DNA of 64,000 nucleotides from Eustoma russellianum (taxonomy: Eukaryota; Streptophyta; Magnoliopsida; Gentianales; Gentianaceae), in the NCBI GenBank assembly GCA_036186865.1, contig AP025040.1, forward strand, positions 44,952,321 to 45,016,320, given 5' to 3'. The notes beneath the pieces are model-generated. The model was given only the letters and a program-made list of their open reading frames with translations, was not told where the DNA came from and made no database searches. Position numbers and translations under genes: made by a program. This document shows positions 22,768 to 34,449 of this stretch, in pieces; the stretch's first letter is position 1, and the number at the start of each line of letters is the position of its first letter.

Positions 22768-24258
22768 TGTTAGGTCCCTTAGAACACACTAGAAGGGGGG
22801 GTTGAATAGTGTGCTCACCAAGTATGGATATTTTTTGGATATTTTTCGTTTTAGAGTGCAACCAATACTTGGATGTGTTCTTTAGAAAGAATAAAGACTT
22901 GCAAGAAAGTAAAGAACACAAGGATGTATAGAGGTTCAAGTCAAATAACTCTACTCCTCTACCTTCTTAATTTTTCACAAGAAGGATTTTGAAAAGGAGA
23001 TTGTTATTTCAATTGGGGAAACAACAATCAAAAGCAAAATCCAACAAATGGAAAACTAGGCAACACGCCTAGACCACAACCGAGAAATCTAACCCTTTGA
23101 AATCTAGCCTCCAAAGATCTTCTTTGCCTTCAAAGAAATCTTGTAGGGAGAATAGTGCACCACAACACTATCAACTAACCCTTCAAAGTCTAGAAAACTC
23201 AAACAAGAAGCATCCTTGCTCCTTGACCAACAGTCTACACAATCTCTCACAAAATTTACTGACCAAGAAGAAGACTCTTCTTCTTCTACAATAATCACTC
23301 TCAACAATAAAGTAAAAATGTACAATGTTTACAACTATCTTGAGAGCTTGAGCTTGAGGGAAAATCTGAGAGCATGAAATGTAGAAAGTTGGAAAAGAAG
23401 AGAAGAAACCCTTCTTTTATCACTCTGAGAATTCTTCCCGTTTGAAAGCCTCTGCAGAGCCAATAATGGGCTTTGGCAGCTTGTGATGGTACCTTATCAT
23501 CCTCGGAGATCTTCCCTTGGCATGTAGCAAAACTTTTGGAGAGATTTCAAAACCAAAGCCAAGAATGGAAAACTGGCATCTTTAGGTTTGAGGGAGAACC
23601 TGTGAAAATAGCACTAAAAGAAGAGGGTACATTGAGTCAACTGATGTTAGAAAGTGAAGCAAAAAGACCTTTGTAACGTTAGTCACATGAAGCGCCTAAT
23701 GTGTTTAATGAATAGGCGTTCGAAGTGACATCGAGCGCTTAATATGAAAATGAACTGGCGTTCGAAGTCACATTAAGTGCCTTATGTGGGTAGCTGAAGG
23801 AGTTCAAAGTCACATGAAGGGCTAATGTACCCTTCATGCTTGTTCGAACTAAATCTGACATTTCTCAGAAAAAGTACTTGGGTGTACGTGCCCATTATGG
23901 GAAAAAGTACTTTTGACTTGGTGGACCACTTGAAGCGCCTAATGTAGGTGTTCGAAGTGTACGCACTTTTCATCAGAACACATGAAGCGCCTAATGTAGG
24001 CGTTCGAAGTGTTCTGACTTCCATACACTTCACATGAAGCGCCTAATGTAGGCGTTACGAAGTGTACGCACATCCAGACACTTCACATGAGGCGCTTAAT
24101 GTAGGCGTTCGAAGTGTACTGGATTCCACCAAGGCACATTAAGCGCCTAAAGTGAGCGTTCGAAGTATACTGACTTCCAACTCACAACATGAAGCGCCTA
24201 ATCTATCGTTCGAAGTGCCAAACTGTGCAAATCATCAAAACTCTAACATATTCTAACA
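22768..24258 (-). mobile_element. LTR-only remnant of a Copia relative of element 1
   Basis: 1491 bp from TGTTAGGTCC to TTCTAACA. The start (CACACTAGAAGGGGGGGTTG) and the following polypurine tract (24259-24282) match element 1; the middle is diverged. It carries about eight dyads of the form AGCGCCTA..TAGGCGTT (23688-24215). No second LTR or internal domains are present. Both flanks contain a similar sequence, GCGTCTTCTT..TTGTAGGTGTAA. Confidence 0.8.
23688..24215. repeat. Dyad tandem array in the remnant LTR
   Basis: About eight units of AGCGCCTAATGTAGGCGTTCG or variants, spaced 40-60 bp in the last six. Arms pair as AGCGCCTA/TAGGCGTT with one G-U wobble in plus-strand RNA. The stem differs from element 1 (AGCGCTC/GAGCGTT) but keeps the pairing. 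Confidence 0.75.
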
Positions 24259-24286
24259 TTCTCCCTCTTTTTGATGATTTCACAAA

Positions 24287-24654
24287 ATGCGTCTTCTTAA
24301 TTTGTAGGTGTAAAGTGCATTAAAACTTAAAAAGTAAGTATTTTAGATCGGCAACATAGCTGCAGTAATACACGAATTTGAAGGTTGAATAGTAAATTAG
24401 AAGCAATAAAAGATGTGAATACTGAACGAGTATAATAATATAGATGTATAGACATGCAAAGATGGAAAAAACGAAAAAAAAATTCAAACATATAGATAAA
24501 TCAAGGAATGAGTTAAGGTTGAGATGAGATATAATGTGCAAACAATACATGTATTAAATAAAATGCAGCTTTCAAGATTCGTGTGGAAATTTTAGATGCA
24601 ATATATCATCTGATTAACAACAGAACTATGTTCACTATTAGCTCTTGAAACAAA
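24287..24654. other. No gene seen
   Basis: AT-rich. The only notable sequence is the flank repeat at 24287-24317. Confidence 0.4.
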
Positions 24655-24785
24655 AGGTCATAACCGCCCCAGCCCCAACCAACTGTAAATCAGGAACTCA
24701 GCGGCCTCTTGTTGGAGAAGATCATACATAAAGAGCCAGAAATCATTCACCCACACTTTACGTGTCTCTGGAATCGAACCATATA
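24655..24785 (-). repeat. tRNA-derived SINE fragment (family D), minus orientation
   Basis: Contains GTAAATCAGGAACTCAGCGGCC and CACCCACACTTTACGTGTCTCTGG, then GAATCGAACC (reverse B box). The blocks parallel those at 15500-15620. Confidence 0.55.
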
Positions 24786-25380
24786 CCTTTTTGCTTTTAC
24801 ATTATGTGTGTTCGTACCGTCATCCAAAACCATACGGTCAGTAGCTTACCTCATTAAATAGAGGCCTAGAGTGTAACCTTTCACCCATTTTCCTTCTCTT
24901 TTCTTTCGAGTAATCATCCCACTTATGCGTCTCATGTTTTTGTGTGTTCTCTTCCATATCTCAAAAGATTTCTTCTACATCATCATCCCCCCCCCCCCCA
25001 ACACCCCTTCCCCCAACCCCCAACTGATCATATCATCATCCCACCTCTATTCTCATTAATCTTGACAAGTTTCTTTTCTTCTTTCTGAATCATTAATTCA
25101 CAGAAAGAGACTAACGAACTAAATACAGAAAACTGCAACTATAAACCATATGCATATCGAACCCCCAACATTTACTTCACTGTTTGTTTTTGTGTATATA
25201 TATCATAGCAGAAAGCATTAAATTTTAGTGGATCAAAAACTACGCACCAAGAATTTCATGTTGGGTTGATTTGCGTGAAGGAAGAAAAGTTACCTAGAAT
25301 GGGTGAATCCCACGTACAATTTTGCTAATGGGATTCCCAGATCAGCTGTTCTTTCATGTTCTTTTGCACGGGTTTAGATC

Positions 25381-25560
25381 TAAGGAGACTAAAAGTGAGG
25401 TAAATTATGAGACTCTAATCACGCGTCGGCACATGTACAAAATAATTTTTTTAAAAAAAAAGTACATCACCCGTTTTTTAAAATAATACTTTTGTATACG
25501 TGACGACGTGTCATTGGAGTCTTCATATTTTGCTTCAATTTTAGCCTCCTCATATCCGAA
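25381..25560. mobile_element. Foldback MITE-like element, about 180 bp
   Basis: The left arm (GAGACTCTAATCACGCGTCG..CATGTACAAAATAATTTTTT) is the reverse complement of the right arm (..AATACTTTTGTATACGTGACGACGTGTCATTGGAGTC) with scattered changes. Flanking AGGAGACTAAAA and TTTTAGCCTCCT also pair. Target duplication not resolved. Confidence 0.6.
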
Positions 25561-25780
25561 ATGCTTTTGCACGCTCCTACTTTATTATTTTATTCAGCTA
25601 TAGCAGCCTCTATAATGCGCTTATTTCTAGGTGGGCCCCTTAAAAAAGGGTTTGTAGTTAGGAAACGGAATACATATATACATATATGACACACGTACAT
25701 ACATATACATATAGATTCATACTCACACATACGTATATACACACTATCTAATTCTGTTCTAAGGTGTCCCTATATCATGT

Positions 25781-25975
25781 CTACCCCTCCTTAACTTTAA
25801 TCATTTGTCTCCATGACCTCATATCCTGGACCATGTCCTCAAAGATGTGCAACTCTAGTAAGTCATGCCTAATATGCTCATTCCACGTCAGTTTGGGTCT
25901 GCCGTTACTCTGCTTTCCTTCTACAGTGAGACTTGCAATAGCTCTGGCGCATCTTGTCTGTCTCCTATGGACATA
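25781..25975 (-). pseudogene. LINE reverse-transcriptase C-terminal fragment
   Basis: The minus-strand reading contains NGRPKLTWNEHIRHDLLEL followed by MVQDMRSWRQMIKV. This is the characteristic C-terminal tail of plant LINE ORF2 proteins (GRPK.TW.E.IR.DL..L..D...W...I). The rest of the element is absent. It is a short 3' fragment, as expected from 5'-truncated LINE insertion or decay. Confidence 0.75.
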
Positions 25976-26346
25976 GATCACTTGTAATATGTTTATTTTT
26001 TTATTTAAAAAATCCTCATGTAACTCTATATATAAAAACAACACCCTGGTTGCATATTACTATATTCGAAGGCGTTCGAGAAAATCAGTTTGCTGTAACA
26101 AATTTTCCTTACACAATTGCTCAAGAATGTAACTAGGGTTTCATCGAAGGAATAAACGTGTTCATGACTAAAGAGATATGTAAATCATTTTTTTCTTATT
26201 AACATCCTTGAACATTTTTTTGTCTTTGTCTTCTATTATTTATGCATATACACGGTTATAGCTATCTTAATCTCAAAAGCTTTCTATTTGTGTTTACTAA
26301 ATTCTTTAACTGGTACATTAGCACAACCATATTCTATTATTGTGTT

Positions 26347-26500
26347 ATCTATGCAGGTACATATAGAACCGGAACTCTTACTAGAAGCAAACTTTTGATC
26401 CTTTGGGAGGGACATATTGTTTGTTTGTATCTCACCCTCTCCAAACCCTAGCGACAGCTTTTATTATCGTTGGGATGTATTGGGTATAGTTGTTGTTGGT
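26347..26500 (+). repeat. Au-type SINE (family B)
   Basis: Contains a TACATATAGAACC block, TTACTAGAAGCAAACTTTTG, TATCTCACCCTCTCCAAACC and TTGGGATGTATTGGGTATAG with a TTGTTG tail. Confidence 0.65.
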
Positions 26501-27104
26501 TGGTATCCTTGAACATGACGACTTACATTGTGTTTAGCGGTAGAAATAGTCTTATTTGGACAGCTTTAGCGAAACACCTACTATAACTAAACTGTATAAA
26601 ACAATATGTCATATAAATATAATAATGTTACAGTATTTGTGTTCCGGGCAGTGGGTGGGTGTACAAGAATAGTATTATATATGTGTGTGTGTGTGTAGTT
26701 TGTTATCATTTTCTCAAGTTAAATGCACTTAGTTGACTGAATCTCGTTAGGGAGGACCACGTACCATTTATTTTGTAAACCTTTAAGTGCATGCAGTGGT
26801 AGAGTGGCGACTTAAAACAGCTAAAAATTGACCCGTAAATCTTCCTCTGAGAATAAATAGTTTGCAATCTCTGAGAATCGTTCATTTATGGGATAACATT
26901 AATTATCAATAACATAAGAATTGATGCATGCAAAACCAAATGTGTGGTCCTTTCTTTAATTTATTTGGTCCAAACAGAATAAAGTCCATGAATGTTGAAA
27001 ATCTTTCAACACAAAAAGTCGTTTCATTTAGAACTTTCGTTCTGTTTTCTGTTCTTTTCATTCTTTTTGACCAAGCCATGTTAAATAGTAACGAAGAATG
27101 AACT
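26501..27104. other. No gene seen
   Basis: A (GT)n run lies near 26680-26697. The open frame across 26906-27358 on the minus strand is largely SINE sequence. Confidence 0.4.
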
Positions 27105-27330
27105 GCGTCCCTATGACATATCCCGGTGGTTCCAGATAGGGGGTTTCGAAAAAACGTCAGGGGTTCGAACCTTGCTAAAGGCAAGAATGTTTGAACTCCC
27201 TCCAGGCTAGTTGCATAGTATAGAAGCACTATTGGCCCGTGGAATGACCCAATAGGCTGACAAACCAGCCCGTCGGTTGTGTAAGCTGTGAAGACTAATC
27301 CATCTGGCAGAATTCCTCTAATCAAACACC
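27105..27330 (+). repeat. tRNA-derived SINE (family C)
   Basis: Contains GTGGTTCCAGATAGGGGGTT, GGGGTTCGAACCTTGC (B-box-like) and TATTGGCCCGTGGAATGACC.ATAGGCTGAC. A second copy with the same blocks lies at 41363-41590. Confidence 0.65.
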
Positions 27331-27949
27331 TGCCCACCAAAAATTTTCTTGTTACCATTGAGATTTTCAGGTTGTATGATACAACATTAGTCCAGAGATA
27401 AAAGCAATTGCCAAAAGATCGGTATCATACATCCAAGTTGTCAAAATAGACTTTTGTAACATCTAAAGGTAATGAAGCATGCATTTATGCATATGGGCTC
27501 TCTTTCATCGATGTTTTTGTGTTGCAAAAGATAGAGCAGGAGAGATAACTGACGTGTGTCCAAGAAGGGCAACATTTGCATCCTCATTGTGAGCAGCAAC
27601 GCCTATCTGATTTGCACCCAAGTAGATTTCGTTAAATCCGTGACAATCACTTTAGAAATGATGAATAAACTTCGGCTATTTGTTAAGTTTTTCTCGACTT
27701 TGTTCAAGCCAACTCAAATACTTTTCAAAATATAAAATTAGAAAGTAAGAAATAATGAATGGAGATGGAAGATTTAGAGAAGTTCAATCCACTACGCAAA
27801 AAGGCATATTCATTACCAGCAAAATGAGATATTGTTTTTTTATATTTCTAATATACAACTATGACTACACCCACAACTGACTTGAACGTCGGAGGGTTCT
27901 TTCCGAAGCAATAGCTCGGGACCTCTAACGTCGTTTGACTTGCATGGGT
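27331..27949. other. No gene seen
   Basis: No repeat family or coding frame recognised. It may include the promoter of the downstream gene fragment. Confidence 0.4.
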
Positions 27950-28448
27950 TTCTAGAAACATTATTTCTGGCAACAAACTGTGCTCGTGTAAGACGTTGAC
28001 GGCGTCTCTTTTTTCCGGATCACTTCTGATCTAGATGAAGATTCAGACTTCGCCATCAACCAAACCAAAGAAGAGGAAGAGAGTCGAGAGACACTCCTGA
28101 CAGACACGACCATAACGCCAAGTCCGTCCGGAGTGGTGGAAATTAGGTTCAGAAGAGGATCCAGGAGGAGGAGAAAGCAAGTAGAGAATGGTGGTGTTGC
28201 TGAGGGGCAGGCTTTTAAGGCGAAGGCAAAGCCGGCTCCCAAGGATTGGAACTCCATGACCCTGAGTGAGAAGGCAATGGATTTGTATTTGGGGGGAGAG
28301 GAGCTCTGTTATGGCTCAATAAGTTTGCTTATGCTTCCATCTTCATTATAATAGGAGGCTGGCTTGCCTTCCGGTTCGTCGGCCGGCACTTAAATCTGTA
28401 TCAGTTGGACACTCGTCCCCTGCCACCTTCATCCATCATCAAAGGTTC
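27950..28448 (+). pseudogene. Frameshifted or partial small membrane-protein gene (plastid-type)
   Basis: The plus-strand reading has three parts. First, a Ser/Thr-rich transit-like stretch (SCKTLTASLFSGS, about 27985-28025). Second, an acidic then basic region (about 28030-28275) with MTLSEKAMDLYLGG. Third, a C-terminal part (about 28300-28438) with a WLNKFAYASIFIIIGGW membrane segment and a tail LYQLDTRPLPPSSIIKGS before TGA. The parts are in different frames: one shift falls near a T6 run (28010-28015), another at a G6 run (28292-28297). The pattern resembles a small chloroplast protein with one membrane helix; I do not know its biochemical role. It could be a decayed gene, or a real gene with homopolymer sequencing errors or an unrecognised upstream exon. 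Its position between WUS and the RanBP2 gene may be conserved with Arabidopsis (At2g17972, recalled, not checked). Confidence 0.5.
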
Positions 28449-28549
28449 ATGACCATTACCACCTGATATGGTGGATTTTTTGACAGCAGAAGACTGTACT
28501 AGAGAAATCAGATGGATCCTCATTTTCCTTTTTCTTTCTTCTCTCTCAA

Positions 28550-28565
28550 CCCCCCCCCCCCCCCC
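28550..28565. repeat. 16-bp poly-C tract
   Basis: Followed directly by a poly-T run. It lies about 360 bp beyond the stop codon of the RanBP2-finger gene. Confidence 0.9.
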
Positions 28566-28926
28566 TTTTTTTTTTTCTTTTTCCCTTTTCCAAAACAGCT
28601 CCTTGCTCATTTATAGTTCTTGCTCCAAAGGTGCTTTCAGATACTTTCCCCTGCATATTGTAGAAAAAACACGGAAAATAAAAGGCCTTTTGCCCACACA
28701 ATTATGAATTCGAGATCGTTGGAGATATATGATATAAACTTCAAAATAGATGCATTAGCATTCTTGTAAAAAGAAAAAAAAAATAACACCATGACAGGTT
28801 ACAGAAAAGCACTGATAATCTAATTTGCAGAAACAACATCTCTCCTAATTCCTTAGCTTGTATGGCTGAATCACCTAAACATACGCTTCTGAAGCCATTC
28901 CAAACTGAAGACTTCAGAAGTTCATA

Positions 28927-31900
28927 CTATGTAACAGAGACTGGCTGGGGAAGCGCCTCTCTCTGAGTCTTGCACCTAACAAAAGTATAGTGAACAAAAA
29001 TTTAGTATTTATGATGCTAATTCCAACCTTTTCTTGTCCTTCTTGATTCTTGTATCATATAAAAACTTGAATGTGTAAAACCAAGCTCCTGAATATTTGT
29101 TTAAAGAAAACAGAACGAAAAGTGGGGGAGGGATCAAAATAACAAAAGGAAGGGGCAAGAGAACTTCTCAATCTCAAAATACTAATCTGACCCACTGACC
29201 TGTTACATTCGGATCGAGATGCATAATTGTGATTGTTGCATTTGCCACACATCCAATCTCCATCACGCCATTGTTTTGCACTGTTGATGATTTTGGTGAA
29301 ACACCAGAGAAAAACAAAATCACATAAAAATGTCATACCTTACTATATACTGTGACAAATTGTGCTGCGTGGTGATATGCCGATTAGAAGTAAAATCAAC
29401 TGAAAAAGGTTTTCAAACGAAAGTAATCAAATCACATCTGAGTTGGTTGTATAACTAAATAATTCAACATCAAAACATAAAGCAAAAGCAGTCCGATACT
29501 AAACAGTACAATTGTACCAAGTTTTTTTTTTTAAATTAATTTTTCATCAATGTAAAAAAGACTTATATGAGGAGGTCCAACAAGCTATGCTTGGATCAAA
29601 ATTAGAAAAGCCAGACTAGGATAACAAGCAAGCAAGCAATACTTGCCTCAAAATGCCAAAGGATAGACTAGGACAGATAAAAGAATAAAATGGATCACTA
29701 ACCCTTTGCCAAATAGCGTAGGCGACAACATTGTTGGTGCCTGGACATTAGCTTGTAAATCTGGAGTTAAAGATGAACTTCCATTGAAATAAGGTGAGAA
29801 TCTGACACTTTGTTGATCATAATTATTATGACCGATGGCATTCACTCCCGCATATGTTTGTGGCATCCCATGCAACTGAAATTAGAGAATCAGCAAGTAG
29901 GAAAAACCATAGCCAGCTTCAACTATCTATTCAAAAACCCCATCAGAAATGGATGGCATACCTGACCAGCATTCAGTCTTTTGTTATCCCATCCATGAGC
30001 CAGTTCATCAGACGCTACTCGCTTTGTTCCAAGACCTTCAATAACAGAACAAATTGCAAGCAATTACAAACAAAAGAGAAGTGCAACGCTAATGTGACTC
30101 CAGTTATGAGTTACCAAAAAAAAAAAAAAAAAAGNNNNNNNNNNAAAAAAAAAAAAAAAAAAAGCGATTACAAACAAAAGTGAAGGCAACGTTAATGTGA
30201 CTCCAGTTTAAAAAAAGAATAATAATTAACGTGATTCCAGTATCCAATTCAAAAGCATGATACAAACCAAATTGGACAGATAATATTTGTTGGTTCAGCA
30301 ACATAATAAGTATAGGCCAAATTCAAGAGAAGCATGAAGAGAATTCCATAAACAAGAAAAGAATAAGGAACATCCAGCAATGCACTAATTCATCAAGAAT
30401 ATGATGCAGTAATATCAGATAAGCTAACCAAACAACCCAAAGCACATCTGTAGAAAAGCAGCCCTAACAAAATATTTTACACAGTCAAATGACAACTATA
30501 AGGACCTTCTTTTATTTCTTCGTATCCCATTTCAGATCTTTCATATTCTACAGAGAGATACTTCAAGAGGAGGAGGAGGAGGGGGGGGGGGGGGGGGGGA
30601 CTTGACATACATACATGAGTGCAAGCACGTCCACATCTATTTGTGCTACCTAGCCTTCAAATCCTATACAAAAGATTTGCAGAAACATCATTTAAATTAA
30701 GTAGACTGAAATACTCAGCAACCATATTATGTATACAATCAATTAATTAAGGCCAAATAGCAGAATACATGTACCAGAGTTTCCTCTATGTTCACAATTG
30801 AGAAAGAAAGAGGATAGGTCAAAGAAGGCACGGTACCAAACAAAATAATTAAGTTCCAATGGATACACTGCAAGGACATTCTGATATATAATAACAGGCA
30901 TTACAAACCTGATGCCAAAGGGCTGGCAAACGGTGGTGCATCAGGTGGAACTGAAGCATTGCAATTTTTGCACTACACCCACAAATTTATAGAGGGAAAA
31001 AAAATTAGACGCATACAGAAGATATCAAATATTTCACTTCAGAGAAAATAATTCATAAGGCAAATAACACACACCTGTGCACGAGAAGAATAGTTGTGAA
31101 AGCCACAAGGGCAGATCCAATCACCACTACGCCAACCATTTGGTGTACCCACAAGCTGATTTTGTGGGGCCGGGTTTACCAAGCTAGTACCATGAGTACT
31201 CCCCAAAGGCCAACTTGAAGGTGACTGAAAACCATACTTACTAGGCCCACCTAACCAGTTAGAGCTCAAAGAAAGTGACTGTTGTGGTGCTCCCCTTCCA
31301 AACATTCCACTTCCTTGTTCAAATCCACCTGATGCCCTGGCAAAATAATTTGGATAAGTTGGCAGAGAAGCTCCAGGGATTGCAGTGGCTGGCATTGCTG
31401 CTACCTCCTTCGGTTGTCCACACTTTTTGCACTTTTCTCGTGATGCATAATTGTTGTTAGTGCATCCTATTGATCCAGATCCCCACACACGCACCCAGAA
31501 CGCAGCCAGCAAGTGGAAATAACCCACAATTACGCACGCCAAACCGGCACCAAACAAGCAAATACACATACAAATACATAAATAGCAATTGACCTAAGTG
31601 AATCCAGATTACTGAAAACATTACAAAGAGAAGACAAGACACACTACACGGAAAAGACCAACACAGCTAGCAATATACTTAGAAGGATAGTATTCTTCAG
31701 TACTATAACCAATGAAGTTTACAACAAAAACGCATATTCAATCCCGTCTTTTCATAGGAATATGAAGGGGTGAATTGTCATTAAGAAAACATTTTACCCT
31801 CACCCCTTCATATTCCTCTGAAAAGACGGGATTGAATATGCATTTTTGTTGTAAACTTCATTGGTCTGTTACGAAACTACGTTTACATAGAGAGTCTAAC

Positions 31901-34449
31901 AAAGCTCTACGTTATTATCTTCGTTTTTCATATTATTCGTATTCTTCGTGTTCTTCATAAATTTCGTTGTTCTTCGTGTCTTTTTGTGACTCATTAAATT
32001 TATTGTTATCAAGATATCTTCTGGAAGCATGTGATTCCACTACACACGTATCAACTTGGTATCGGAGCCATCTTGAAACAAAAAAAATTTTGTATCTTTT
32101 TTCGTTCTAAACCATAGCCGCCTTCAATTTTTATCCTTTGAGTCCTGTCTATTTCGCGTCAACCTCAGAAGAAAAGAAAATTTTCTGCCGGATAGAAATT
32201 GAGTCCAGCATATTTTTGAGAATTTTGTTCAGAATCTTTCGGTTGTTGTCAAAAGTCCAATATCAAAAGTCCAAGAGAAAAGAAAAAAAAAAGGAGAGGA
32301 GGAAAAAATTACGAGAAAAAAAATTGTTATATGTTATAGAAAAGTCGCTTGAGTATGTGATTGAGAGCCTTAGTAAAATATCTAATCGATTGGTTAAATT
32401 GAAGTCTTATAGAGAATTCAAGTCACGTTCTATATATTCCATGACGGCATGAAGCTTGGTGTCAAGGTTTCTCTTAAACGCGTTGTTTCTAAACTCTTTT
32501 ACTAAACCAAAATATTTTACAAAAAGCACATGTTTTATTATAGTACATATATGTGGATTAATATATAGTATATGTAGGTTAATGTACATTATGTGTGGGT
32601 TAATCTGTAACGCACAAACCGTTGAACAGTACTAACATGAGCTCATGAGTTTAATCAGCGCTCAAGTAGGGTGGATAAGAATATCATAGTGAGTTGTTTT
32701 ATTTGTGGGCTTCAACCAAAGTTTCATGAGTGTTTGAAATACATTTCATTCTTTTGTCTTAAGAAGATGGTCTATTGGGCAAAGAAAGTTGAAAGGAGGC
32801 AAAAACAATCAATGTCAATTCGACAACCTCTTCTCTATGAAGTTAGTTCTCTACATGAAGTAGTTCGGGTTCCAACTGAAACTATTGTTAATAAAGAAAT
32901 CATGACTGAAAACTTAAAAGAAGCAGAATCTGCAATTGAAAGTGATGGAGAAATAGTGGAAGAAGTTGAAATTCAAGATGTTACAAGAGCTGAAATTGTG
33001 ATTCAACTATGAACAAACGACGAGAATAATCATTTTAACATGGAAATGGATGAAAAATATTTTTTGAATTATGTTGACCTACTTCCTTCTTTATCTCACT
33101 TTATGGTACTTGTAGTGAAGGTGTCCTTGCATTATAAGCATGTTAGATGGAGGATCTATGTGTTTGAAGCAGATGTGAAGCAAAAGAAAAGTTTGTGTTG
33201 GTCGTCTTTTTTCATGTCCTATATATACAACCTTGCCTATGTTCGACTTGTTTTTGATCCTAGAGGTTGTGATTTGAGGACGAATCCTTTTGAAGAGAAG
33301 AGGGATGATGCGGCAGGGCTAAGGATACTCTTTTGTATTTTTACTATTTAATTATTATAGGTTGTTTATTTAGATAAGATATTTATAAGAAAAACTAGGT
33401 AGGATATCTATAAGAAAAATTAGATAGAAATTTCTTTTTTTTTTTGTTAGCTAAGTTTTAGGAGTTTTTGAAGCCTATAAATAAGCCCCTTTGTACACTA
33501 ATTAACCCCTTTCATCAATAAAATTTGAAAACTTTTAGCCTTTGCTCTTGTGAGTTTTTCAAGTTGTCTTGCTCAATCTTCGTCATTTGAATTCAATCAA
33601 TCCTTAAGCAAGAGTTGTGATCTGAATTAATTCCCTAGATTGTTCAAGAAGCCTTCCAGTGATCTATCAAGGTTCTTGACAAGAAGGTTGTTGATCAAAC
33701 GAATGTTGTTCAACGTGTATAAACAGCGGGTCTAACAAGGTTCGTTGCGAAGCTGCGTTCACACGGAGGGTCTAATAAGGTTCTTCTTTATTATCTTCAT
33801 TCTTTATATTTTTCGCATCCTTTGTGTTCTTTGTCATGTGCTTGGTATTCTTCGTTGTTCTTCGTATCTTTTGTGAGTCATTAAATTTTTTGTTTTTAAG
33901 AGGTTTTTTAGGAGAGTGTGATTCCGCTAAGCCCGCATGACAACTATCTAAAACCATAGAAGGGGAAAGAGAGGAAAGTCGAAGAGGATCATGAATGTCG
34001 TAAACAAGCTTCAGCATCAAATTGAAGAATATTGATTTGATTTAACTCCAAATGTTTACTAGAAAACTACTCCAAACCGGCCAGCTTCTCTATTTTTCCA
34101 TCCAACCGGTAAGCTTGAAAGGCATAGGCTTTCTTAGTCATCGGCAAGAGAAAAAGGCCACAAATCACTTCATCAATTTTATCCAATCGCACGAGCTAAA
34201 GTTGAATGAAGAGGCCTAATACAACACACAATTCACGATTTCAATGCCAAAAAAGACAAGCTAGGTGGTAACTATACCGGTGCAGATCCAATCTCCGATA
34301 CGGGGAAGCCATTTGGAATCGGCAGGAGTTTTGGCATCGACGAGGAGGCGAGGTTGCTTACACCTATTGCAGAAGCATCTGAAAGCGTAGTTTCGGTTTC
34401 CGCAGCCACCGCACTCCCAGTCTCCTTCTCTCGCACCGCCTCCGCCCAT
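28927..34449 (-). CDS. RanBP2-type zinc-finger protein, four fingers (7 exons, 334 aa)
   Basis: Exons on the minus strand: 34449-34278, 31466-31075, 30972-30909, 30035-29962, 29875-29703, 29280-29200 and 28975-28927. All introns are GT-AG and the phases add up to 1005 nt ending in TAG. The four fingers are W-x-C-x2-C...N-x3-C-x2-C type with cysteines at 13/16/27/30, 56/59/70/73, 176/178/189/192 and 303/306/317/320. The third has a shortened first pair, CPC. Key residues NNNYASR and HNYASR recur. The middle (about 78-165) is Gly/Ser/Pro-rich and low in complexity. RanBP2-type fingers of this kind usually bind single-stranded RNA, so an RNA-binding or splicing-related nuclear role is likely but inferred. 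Intron 1 (2.8 kb) holds a hairpin and an old LTR element; intron 3 contains an assembly gap. The closest relatives I recall are Arabidopsis At2g17975 and At1g67325. Confidence 0.9.
30135..30144. other. Assembly gap (10 N) within a poly-A run
   Basis: Ten N between two A tracts, inside intron 3 of the RanBP2-finger gene. The sequences on both sides are similar (ACAAACAAAAG.GAAG.GCAACG..AATGTGACTCCAGTT), so a tandem duplication or misjoined repeat is likely. Confidence 0.95.
30581..30599. repeat. 19-bp poly-G tract
   Basis: Preceded by (AGG)n, in an intron of the RanBP2-finger gene. Confidence 0.9.
31708..31865. mobile_element. Hairpin (foldback) element in intron 1 of the RanBP2 gene
   Basis: Arms of about 65 bp pair almost perfectly (ACCAATGAAGTTTACAACAA.. 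with ..TTGTTGTAAACTTCATTGGT; centre CACCCCTTCATATTCC) around a loop of about 25 bp. It adjoins the left LTR of the old element that follows, and may have inserted into or formed from it. Confidence 0.75.
31862..33942 (+). mobile_element. Old, internally deleted LTR retrotransposon in an intron
   Basis: Two diverged LTR copies end at 32053 (GTATCA) and 33942 (ATGACA). They share a TTATTATCTTC..TTCGTTGTTCTTCGT..GTGA.TCATTAAATTT order. TTGGTATCGGAGCC after the left copy is a tRNA-Met-type primer site. The interior has a gag-like piece (FICGLQPKFHECL, 32671-33012) and a pol-end-like piece (GCDLRTNPFEEKRDDA, about 33265-33320); RT and integrase are missing. The left LTR is truncated at the hairpin. 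Confidence 0.7.

Noticed and set aside
26906..27358. 150-codon minus-strand open frame
   Set aside because: Most of it is antisense to a family C SINE, and the remainder has no domain or codon signal.
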